Source of the DNA: Burkholderiales bacterium 8X
GTDB taxonomy: Bacteria > Pseudomonadota > Gammaproteobacteria > Burkholderiales > Burkholderiaceae_C
DNA length: 64,000 nucleotides
Direction of reading: 5' to 3'
Assembly: GCA_902506565.1 (NCBI GenBank)
Contig: LR732703.1
Span: 3,392,256 to 3,456,255 of the forward strand
The position numbers and the translations under genes are program-made. The notes under the pieces were generated by a model. That model made no database searches and was not told the DNA's origin. It saw only the letters and a program-made list of their open reading frames with translations. Positions 18,146 through 26,945 of the stretch are shown piece by piece. How positions within the stretch are numbered: the first letter of the stretch is position 1; the number at the start of each line of letters is the position of its first letter.

Positions 18146-19446
18146 ATGAGCAACGCCCTCGCCATCGCCGGCGTCACCGCGGTCCTGAAAGACCTGATCG
18201 ACACCGGCTTGATCGACCACCAGGTCGTCGACGCGATGGGCGCGGGCGTGACGGTGTCGTCGTTGCCGCCGGATCGGGTTCCGCTCGAAGGCAGCGACGC
18301 AGTGCCGCGCATCAACCTCTTCCTGCACCAGGTCAGCCCGAACACGGCCTGGCGCAACGTGGACCTGCCCTCGCGCAACAACGACGGCCGGCGCACCGGC
18401 TCGCCGCCCTTGCCGCTCGACCTGCACTACCTGCTGAGCGCCTACGGATTCGACGAACTTCAGGCCGAGGTGCTGCTCGGCTATGCCTTGCAGATGCTGC
18501 ACCAGAACCCGGTCCTCGACCGTGCCCAGATCCGTGCCGCGCTGAACCCGTCGCCGGTGAGCGGCGCCCTCTTGCCCACCGTCTTCCAGGGCCTTCGCAG
18601 CGCCGACCTCGCCGAGCAGGCCGAGCTGCTCAAGATCTCGCTCACGAACATGGCCGGCGAGGAGATGTCGCGGCTCTGGTCGGCGCTGCAGGCACGCTAT
18701 CGGCCGACCGTCGCGTTCACCGTCTCGGTGGTGCTGATCGAGGCGCAGCAGCCTGCCGTGTCGCCGCTGCCGGTGCTGCGTCGAGGCGAACGGGACCAGG
18801 GTCCGATCGTCACGCCCGGAATGGTGCCGCCCTATCCGACCCTCGACAGCGCGATCGCGCCGGCACACCGGACGCCTGGCGTGCTGCGGCTGGGGGACAC
18901 GGTCCAACTCGCGGGGCATCACCTCGGCGGCACCGCCCGCCGGCTGGTGCTGCGGAGCGATCGCTTCGGCGTCGCACACGAGATCCCGCTCGCCGATGGC
19001 GTGGGCGAGACGTCTATCGGCTTCTCGATGCCGATCACGCCTGCCGCGCTGCCCGCCGGCCTCTACCGCGCCGAACTCCAGGTGCTTCGCGCAGGCGAGC
19101 CGCGCCCTCGCACCAGCAATGCGCTGCCGCTCGCGATTGCGCCGGCCATCACCAGTTTTCCGCCGCTCGCGATCGCGCGCGACGCATCCAATCGGTTGTC
19201 GATCACGCTCGCGGTGGCGCCGGCGGTCCGCGTCGGCCAGACCGTGACGCTTTCGATGGACACCCGCGAAGCGCCGGCACAGGCACGCGCCACCGACAGC
19301 GACCCACTGGTGTTCGTGTTCGCGGATGCGCCACCCGTCGGCGGCACGCCGCTGCTGCGGCTCAGGGTGGACGGCATCGAAAGCGTGCATGTCGACCGCA
19401 ACGGCTCGCCACCCGGCTTCTTCGACCATCGCATCACCTTGCCGGC

Positions 19447-19450
<4 letters not shown>
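18146..19450 (+). CDS. DUF4255 (Pvc16/Afp16-like) sheath or tube terminator
   Basis: The N-terminal half (about 1-200) is a DUF4255 domain (ALAIAGVTAVLKDLIDTGL, PRINLFLHQVSPNTAWRN, LDLHYLLSAYG). Proteins of this family cap the distal end of the sheath-tube in Afp and PVC particles. The C-terminal half (about 210-434) has beta-sandwich/IPT-like repeats (LRLGDTVQLAGHHLGG) that lengthen it beyond the minimal cap. The stop overlaps the AAA+ ATPase start by ATGA. Confidence 0.92.
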
Positions 19451-21437
<1,987 letters not shown>

Positions 21438-21441
<4 letters not shown>

Positions 21442-21680
21442 AGGTGGTCGTCCACATCGATCGAATGGTGCTGCGCGGCATCGCGCCCGGGCAACGGGAT
21501 GCGTTGGTCGACGCGCTTCGGAAGGCGTTGACGGCCGAGGTGGTCGCGCCCGGTGCGGCCGAGCGGGTCGCCGCCAGCGGACACCGCGAATCGCTTCGGG
21601 CACAGGTCGTGGGCAGCCATGACGCAGCCTCCCTCGGGCACGCCGCAGGCCAGCGCATCGGCCGGGAGCTGAAGCCATGA
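21438..21680 (+). CDS. Small conserved eCIS protein of unknown function (80 aa)
   Basis: The 80-aa product reads VVVHIDRMVLRGIAPGQRDALVDALRKAL and then a short Arg/Gly/Ala-rich helix. Small proteins with this V-x-I-x-x-L-V-L-x-G-h opening are commonly found between the AAA+ ATPase and the DUF4157 gene. It overlaps both neighbours by ATGA, so it is tightly coupled to them and may help load or chaperone the DUF4157 protein; that is inference. Confidence 0.7.
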
Positions 21681-23290
21681 CATCGAATGCACACCACTCG
21701 CACGACAGATCTTCTGCCGCGATGCCGACCTTGCTCCGGCAGCCGTCGCTCGAAGCCGCGTCGGCTCGGGGCAGCTTCGTTCGACTCCAGCGTCAATGCG
21801 CCTGTGGACAGTCAGCCGGACTCGCCGGCCGCTGCACTTCCTGCGAGCGCGAACGACTGGTCGGCCGAAAGGCGCCACTCGCGCCATCGGCTTCCCTGGT
21901 TTCTGCTCGCAGCTTGCCGATCGGCGAGCGCAACGACCGCTTCGAACAGGAGGCCGACCGAGCCGCCGATGCGGTCATGCAGGCGGGCGCCATGCCGAAG
22001 CTCGAGGGCGCGGTGGCGGGGTTGCAAGCTCGCTCCGCCAACCGCGATGCGGCGGGCCGCCGCCAAGGTGCCGGGCAGCACGGCCAGGCTGCCGAGACCT
22101 GCGCGAGCGAAGCCGAGGCGCCGCCGGTGGTTCACGAGGCATTGGCAAGCTCGGCCCGCGGCCTGGATGCGCCCACCCGTGCCTTCATGGAGCCCCACTT
22201 CGGCCGCGACTTCTCGCAGGTCCGCGTCCACGACGATTCGCTGGCGGACGAATCGGCTCGCGCGGTCGGCGCCAACGCTTTCACCGTCGGACCCGACATC
22301 GTGTTCGCCGCCGGCCGCTTCGCGCCCGGGACCGACACCGGCCGCCGCTTGCTGGCGCATGAACTCGCCCACGTGGTGCAACAAGGCGCCGGACCGGCAA
22401 GCCTGCAGCGCGACAACCCGCCGACCAATGCGCCGCCGACCGCCGGCAAGCGCGACGTGTCGATCGTGCTGAGCGACGACGACCAGGACATGTCGGAAGG
22501 ACGGTCCTACGCCAAGACCGTGCTGCGGGTGACCAGCACCGCCGACGCCGCGGCCCAGCTGAAAGCGCTGGGCGTGCCGATCGGCAAGCTCTTCGTGGTC
22601 TCGCATTCGAGCGCGGCCGGCAAGGTGCGCTTCAGCTCGAGCATCGGCACGCTGTCGTGGGTCTCGCTGCCGGAGCTTGCCAAGGACCTGAAAGGCGCAG
22701 CTTCGATCGACGACGTGGACTTCCGCGGCTGCAAGCTCGGCGACGCATCCGGCGCGATGGAGTCGTTTCGGAAGACGATGGGCGCGCAATCGACCAGCGG
22801 CAGCAACTGCTGGACCTTCATTCAACGCGCGACGCCGCTCGACATCAACGGCGTCGACGTCACCAGCCCGTCGCAGATTCCGGAGACGCGCCAGGGCGCC
22901 TTCAACGCCGCCCTGCTTCGGCAACTGGGCAACATGAGGTCGGCCGACGGCAAGCCGGTACAGAACTGCCTGGTCGGCCTGGCGCCGGGCGAGCGGGCAG
23001 ACGCGCGGTCGCTGCCCAAGATCTGGAAGCTGTACTGGGAAAACGGCGGCAATTTGATCGCCAGCTGGGCCAGCCCCGAATACAACGAGAAGTGGCAGCG
23101 AGGCTCGATCTGCTCCAAGGACATGACCGCGAGCACCACGCCTTGCGCCATCGTCAAGGTCGAGGCGCCCAAGCCGAGCGCGCCTGCCGCGCCCGCCGGT
23201 GGCAAGACCGGTTCGCTCGGTCGCTCGCAGCCCGGCATCGAGGTCGCTGATGGCGCTTCGGCTTCCGTCCCCGGCGAGGAGCCCGCATGA
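21677..23290 (+). CDS. DUF4157 protein with a caspase/DUF4347-like C-terminal domain, candidate effector
   Basis: The 537-aa protein has a CxC...CxxC zinc-knuckle-like segment (Cys41, 43, 53, 56), then a DUF4157 domain (about 160-240) with HELAH (His228, Glu229, His232), a metallopeptidase-like motif. The C-terminal 280 residues are unrelated to DUF4157. LFVVSHSSAAGKVRF (His310) and DDVDFRGCKLGDASG (Cys352), 42 residues apart, match the His-then-Cys layout of clan CD peptidases and DUF4347 (ISHG ... YGCNVA). Weaker C-terminal features include six more cysteines. DUF4157 is widespread in eCIS loci and often fused to toxin domains, so this is the best candidate cargo. It overlaps its neighbours by ATGA on both sides. 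Confidence 0.85.
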   Translation: MTSNAHHSHDRSSAAMPTLLRQPSLEAASARGSFVRLQRQCACGQSAGLAGRCTSCERERLVGRKAPLAPSASLVSARSLPIGERNDRFEQEADRAADAVMQAGAMPKLEGAVAGLQARSANRDAAGRRQGAGQHGQAAETCASEAEAPPVVHEALASSARGLDAPTRAFMEPHFGRDFSQVRVHDDSLADESARAVGANAFTVGPDIVFAAGRFAPGTDTGRRLLAHELAHVVQQGAGPASLQRDNPPTNAPPTAGKRDVSIVLSDDDQDMSEGRSYAKTVLRVTSTADAAAQLKALGVPIGKLFVVSHSSAAGKVRFSSSIGTLSWVSLPELAKDLKGAASIDDVDFRGCKLGDASGAMESFRKTMGAQSTSGSNCWTFIQRATPLDINGVDVTSPSQIPETRQGAFNAALLRQLGNMRSADGKPVQNCLVGLAPGERADARSLPKIWKLYWENGGNLIASWASPEYNEKWQRGSICSKDMTASTTPCAIVKVEAPKPSAPAAPAGGKTGSLGRSQPGIEVADGASASVPGEEPA

Positions 23291-23946
23291 GCCTTTCGTC
23301 GTCACCCAAGCTGGCCAAGGGAGGACTGGTGGTGCTGGCCCCGGGTGGCGGCGCGGTGCAGCGCATCATCTCGCTGCAATACAACCCCGACACCCTGACG
23401 CGCAGCTACCAGGTGCAGGGCGTCGGCGGCGATGGCGGCGGCGACCGCGCGCAGCCGTTCCGGCTGAAGGGTCCGGCGATCGAATCGATCAAGCTCGAGG
23501 CCGAGATCGATGCCACCGACCCGCTCGAGTTCCCGGACCACAACGCCGGCGCGGTCGCCTTCGGCATCGCGCCGCAGCTGGCCTTGCTCGAGTCGCTGGT
23601 CAACCCGAGCGCCGCCGAACTGATGGCGGTCGCCGCGCAAAGTGCCAACGGCACGCTCGAGATCCTGCCGCCCGAGGCGCCGCTGGTGCTGTTCGTCTGG
23701 AGCCGCAGCCGCATCGTTCCGGTGCGGGTGACCGACATCTCGATTGCCGAGGAAGCCTTCGATCCGTCGCTTAATCCGCTGCGGGCGCGGGTGTCGCTCG
23801 GCCTGCGCGTGTTGAGCACCGACGACCTGGGCTTCCGGCACAAGGGCGGGACGATGTTCCTCGGCCACCTGAAGACGCGGGAAGCACTGGCGCTTCGCGC
23901 GGCCTCCGCCTCGCTCGCCTCGCTCGGCATCGAGAGCCTGCCCTGA
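23287..23946 (+). CDS. CIS tube initiator-type protein (Afp7/Pvc7 N-domain-like)
   Basis: The 219-aa product begins with a beta-rich segment containing RIISLQYNPDTLTRSYQ and continues with ESIKLEAEIDATDPLEF and VLFVWSRSRIVPVRVTDISI, matching the contractile injection system tube-protein family that connects hub and tube. In Afp and PVC this protein carries a C-terminal LysM; here the LysM-like domain appears to be a separate gene directly downstream. It overlaps the DUF4157 stop by ATGA. Confidence 0.85.
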   Translation: MSLSSSPKLAKGGLVVLAPGGGAVQRIISLQYNPDTLTRSYQVQGVGGDGGGDRAQPFRLKGPAIESIKLEAEIDATDPLEFPDHNAGAVAFGIAPQLALLESLVNPSAAELMAVAAQSANGTLEILPPEAPLVLFVWSRSRIVPVRVTDISIAEEAFDPSLNPLRARVSLGLRVLSTDDLGFRHKGGTMFLGHLKTREALALRAASASLASLGIESLP

Positions 23947-23959
23947 AGGAGCCCGCCGC

Positions 23960-24343
23960 ATGACCAACGATCCCTATCGATTCCTGATGGAAGCCGGCGC
24001 GATCGCGGCGCCACCGTTCGAGCGCAACAGCCGCTACGACGGCGTGCCGCTCGGGCGCTACGCATGGCCGAGCGGTGCCACCGCCCCGCAACCCCCGGCA
24101 GCAGGCGAAGACGTCGGCGTGCCCTACGTGCTGCGCCGCTTCATCCCGCAGCGGCGCGACATTGCGATCGCAGCCGAACAGGTGATCCGGAGCGGCGACC
24201 GGCCCGACCTGCTGGCCGCGCGCACGCTCGGGGATGCCGAGCTGTACTGGCGCGTCGCGGACGCGAATGCGGTCATCGACCCGAACACGCTCACCGACCT
24301 GCCCGGGCGGCGCGTTCGCATTCCCCGGCCGGTCGGCTTCTGA
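23960..24343 (+). CDS. LysM/gp53-like baseplate protein
   Basis: The 127-aa product has a short N-terminal segment (NPYRF-type, residues 1-35) and a LysM-like or gp53-like C terminus (LYWRVADANAVIDPNTLTDLPGRRVRIP), resembling the 'W-x-I-A-x-x-N' helix and final strand of LysM. In T4 gp53 attaches the wedge to the hub. It lies 13 bases after the tube-initiator gene and 26 before the gpD-like gene. Confidence 0.75.
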   Translation: MTNDPYRFLMEAGAIAAPPFERNSRYDGVPLGRYAWPSGATAPQPPAAGEDVGVPYVLRRFIPQRRDIAIAAEQVIRSGDRPDLLAARTLGDAELYWRVADANAVIDPNTLTDLPGRRVRIPRPVGF

Positions 24344-24369
24344 AGACGCGACGCGATCGGCCTTGCACC

Positions 24370-25491
24370 ATGAACGGCGTACAGCTCTCCCTCTGGATCG
24401 GCCCGGTGCCGGTGCCTGCACCGCGGGAGGTGGTCGAGGCGCTGGTGCATGCGCGGGTCGAGAGCGGGTCGGGTGAATCGCAAGGCGGCTTCGAACTCGG
24501 ATTCGACCTGCCGGCGCGGTCGCCGCTCCGGACGCTGTTTCTCCTGACCGGGGGCGGCAGCGTGCCGTTGATGCGGGTCGTGCTGGTGGTGAGCATCAAC
24601 GGCGCGGCCCAGTCGATCATCGACGGCGTCACCACCCACGTGGAGACCCGGCCGGGCGAAGGCGGCATCGGCAAGCTGGTGGTGCGCGGCAAGGACCTGT
24701 CGGCGTTGATGGACATCGTCGAGTTCCCCGGCTTGCCCTACCCCGCGTTGCCGCCATCGGCGCGCGCCCTGCTGGTGCTTGCCAAGTACGCGGCGCTCGG
24801 CGTGCTGCCACTCGTGATCCCGACCCTGGCCGACGTGCCGCCGCTTCCGATGCAGCAGGTGCCGGCACAGCGCGGCACCGACTATGCCTACCTCAAGAAG
24901 CTCGCGGCCGAGGCCGGCTACGTGTTCTATCTCGAACCCGGCCCGACGCCGGGCACCTCTAAGGCCTACTGGGGTCCGGAGATCCGGGTCGGGCAGCCGC
25001 AACCGGCGCTCACCACCGGCATGGATTCGCAGACCAATGTCGAGCAGATCTCGTTCGACTTCGACCGGGAGCGCAAGTCGATGCCGGTGGTGTTCTTCCA
25101 GGAGGCCGCAAGCAAGGTGCCGATTCCGATCGTGATTCCGGACGTGTCGCCGCTCGACCCGCCGCTCGGACTGGTGCCGCCGCTGCCGCCCAAGTTGGTC
25201 AAGCTCGAGAAGACCGCGCACCTCTCCGCGCCCCAGGCGCTGATGACCGGCCTGGCGTATGCCGCGGCGCATGGCGATTCGGTGTTCGGCAGCGGCCAGC
25301 TCGATGTCGCGACCTACGGCCGGCTCCTGAAGTCGCGTGCGCTGGTCGGCGTGCGAGGCGCCGGCCTGCCTTTCGATGGCCTTTACTACGTGAAGAGCGT
25401 GACGCACCAGATCGAACGCGGCAGCTACAAGCAGGCCTTCAAGCTCGCGCGCAACGGCCTGGTGTCGACCATTCCCTCGGTCCCGACCTGA
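24370..25491 (+). CDS. Baseplate hub protein, phage gpD/gp27-like
   Basis: The 373-aa protein resembles the phage late-control D / VgrG N-terminal family that forms the trimeric hub under the tube. Hub features include SIIDGVTTHVETRPGEGGIGKLVVRGKDLSALMD at about 80-115 and a C-terminal segment (GLPFDGLYYVKSVTHQIERGSYKQAFKLARNG) that is highly typical. ATG 24370 was chosen as the first residue in keeping with the fold; the frame upstream is shadow sequence. Confidence 0.9.
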   Translation: MNGVQLSLWIGPVPVPAPREVVEALVHARVESGSGESQGGFELGFDLPARSPLRTLFLLTGGGSVPLMRVVLVVSINGAAQSIIDGVTTHVETRPGEGGIGKLVVRGKDLSALMDIVEFPGLPYPALPPSARALLVLAKYAALGVLPLVIPTLADVPPLPMQQVPAQRGTDYAYLKKLAAEAGYVFYLEPGPTPGTSKAYWGPEIRVGQPQPALTTGMDSQTNVEQISFDFDRERKSMPVVFFQEAASKVPIPIVIPDVSPLDPPLGLVPPLPPKLVKLEKTAHLSAPQALMTGLAYAAAHGDSVFGSGQLDVATYGRLLKSRALVGVRGAGLPFDGLYYVKSVTHQIERGSYKQAFKLARNGLVSTIPSVPT

Positions 25492-25507
25492 TGAAGAAGC
25501 CAACACG

Positions 25508-26032
25508 ATGAACGACGACAGCGCCCGCGCACCGCTTTACGGCAAGTACCGCGGCACGGTGGTGAACAACATCGACCCGATGCAGCTCGGCCGCATCCAG
25601 GCGATGGTGCCGGATGTCGCCGGCCTCCTCCCCGCCACCTGGGCCATGCCCTGCGTGCCGGCGGCCGGCATCAATACCGGCTTCTTCACGGTGCCGACGA
25701 TCGGCTCCGGCGTGTGGATCGAGTTCGAGCGCGGCGACCCCGACTATCCGATCTGGGTCGGCGGCTACTGGGGCACCACCGCGGAGTTGCCCGCGATGGC
25801 TCGCCTGGTGCCGCCCGGCGTCACCGGCTTCACGCTGCAGACGCCGCTCAAGAACGGCCTGGTGATCAGCGACCTGCCGGGCCCGACCGGCGGCATCCTG
25901 ATCCAGACCACCAGCGGCGCGATGATTTCGGTGAGCGACGTGGGCATCGTGATCTCGAACGGCAAGGGCGCCGTGATCAACATGACCGGCCCGACGGTGG
26001 ACGTGAATGCCGGCGCCTTGACGGTGATCTGA
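25508..26032 (+). CDS. Spike protein, gp5/GpV/VgrG-type OB-fold with beta-helix tail
   Basis: The 174-aa protein begins with an OB-fold domain (YGKYRGTVVNNIDPMQLGRIQAMVPDV ... GVWIEFERGDPDYPIWVGGYWG, about 1-95). It ends with short beta repeats (GGILIQTTSGAMISVSDVGIVISNGKGAVINM) typical of a trimeric needle. It forms the central membrane-piercing spike between the hub and the PAAR tip. It has no lysozyme domain, as in other eCIS spikes. Confidence 0.93.
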   Translation: MNDDSARAPLYGKYRGTVVNNIDPMQLGRIQAMVPDVAGLLPATWAMPCVPAAGINTGFFTVPTIGSGVWIEFERGDPDYPIWVGGYWGTTAELPAMARLVPPGVTGFTLQTPLKNGLVISDLPGPTGGILIQTTSGAMISVSDVGIVISNGKGAVINMTGPTVDVNAGALTVI

Positions 26033-26350
26033 ATGCCCGCGCCGATCCTCCACCTGGCCGCCACCGTGATGTGCGCCCATGCCGGCCAGGCCACCCCGAT
26101 GTCGCCTTTCGCGAGGGTGATGGTGAGCGGCCAGCCGGTGGTGACGCTGTCGAGCCCGTACGCCGTAGCGGCTTGCGGCCTGAGCGGCTCGGGCTCGCCG
26201 CCCTGCGCGACGGCGCAGTGGATGTCCGGCGCGACGCGGGTACTGGCCGGCGGCGTGCCGGTGTTGACGGTGGCGGGCCAGTCGAGCTGCATACCGACGG
26301 GCACCCCGTTGATGCCGCTCGCAACCCAGACGCGGGTGCTGGCGAGCTGA
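26033..26350 (+). CDS. PAAR-like spike tip protein
   Basis: The 105-aa product starts directly after the stop of the spike gene. It has the compact Gly/Pro/Ser-rich beta pattern of PAAR-like proteins with HLAATVMCAHAGQATPMSP, AACGL, PPCATAQWMSGATRVLAGG and SSCIPTG. Conserved Cys and His residues probably bind a metal at the tip that sharpens the spike. No effector extension is present. Confidence 0.85.
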   Translation: MPAPILHLAATVMCAHAGQATPMSPFARVMVSGQPVVTLSSPYAVAACGLSGSGSPPCATAQWMSGATRVLAGGVPVLTVAGQSSCIPTGTPLMPLATQTRVLAS

Positions 26351-26375
26351 GCGCACGACAAAAGGAGCGAAGCAC

Positions 26376-26753
26376 ATGGCCGAACTCGATTTTCCGTTTC
26401 GATTCGATGCGGTGGGACGCACGGCCACGACGCGCTTGGACGACCACGTGCGCGACCTGATCGAAGAGGTGCTGTTCACGTCGCCGGGCGAGCGGGTGAT
26501 GCGGCCGGATTTCGGCAGCGGCTTGCTGGGGCTGGTCTTCGAGCCGAACAGCTCGACGTTGGCGGCGACGGTGCAGGTGCTGGTTGCCAGCGCGTTGCAG
26601 CAGCATCTGTCGCACCTGATCGCGGTGCAGGCGGTGGAGGTGTCGAACGACTCGGCTGCGTTGCGGGTGGACGTGGCGTATGTGTTGTTGCTCGACGGGT
26701 CGTTGCGCTCGGGGCGGTTTGTTTCGCCTGGCGGGCTCTTGGGGGGGGCATGA
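26376..26753 (+). CDS. Baseplate wedge protein gp25/GpW-like
   Basis: The 125-aa protein matches the gp25 lysozyme-like family: FPFRFDAVGRTATTRLDDHVRDLIEEVLFTSPGERVMRPDFGSGLLGLVFEP is the characteristic first half. It links the sheath to the baseplate wedge. AAAGGAG lies about 10 bases before the ATG. Its stop is followed by the 192-base repeat-rich gap that breaks the otherwise compact operon. Confidence 0.94.
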   Translation: MAELDFPFRFDAVGRTATTRLDDHVRDLIEEVLFTSPGERVMRPDFGSGLLGLVFEPNSSTLAATVQVLVASALQQHLSHLIAVQAVEVSNDSAALRVDVAYVLLLDGSLRSGRFVSPGGLLGGA

Positions 26754-26945
26754 AGCGGGTTCGGTTGATCGTTGGGGGCAGCGGTGGGGGCAGCGGATGC
26801 TGTTTGAGCGAAGCGAGTTCATGCGGACCCCGCGAAACGCGAGCACCGCAGGTTGCCCCGAGCGAAGCGACGGGGTCACGCGCAGTGGGATCGACCGGCC
26901 CGTACCGCGTACCGGGCGGACCCAGCAGCGCACGGAAAGCAGCCC
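26754..26945. repeat. REP-like repeat cluster inserted inside the injection-system operon
   Basis: The interval holds GGGGGCAGCGG twice (26774-26784 and 26786-26796) and GAGCGAAGCGA twice (26806-26816 and 26860-26870). It also has a hairpin CCCCG-AGCGAAGCGA-CGGGG (26856-26875) and a near-palindrome around GCCCGTACCGCGTACCGGGC (26898-26917). It has the look of a dispersed intergenic palindromic element. A frame starting at ATG 26750 crosses it but reads as repeat translation. Confidence 0.6.

Noticed and set aside
17503..19446. Upstream extension of the AAA+ ATPase frame to about 1300 residues
   Set aside because: The extension overlaps two other supported genes in a different frame and is Arg/Pro-rich noise. 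The family-like protein starts at 19447, coupled to the previous stop.
21677..23290. HELAH in the DUF4157 domain as proof of active metalloprotease
   Set aside because: The motif is present, but DUF4157 activity is not established and no third zinc ligand could be assigned with confidence. The C-terminal domain is the better effector candidate.
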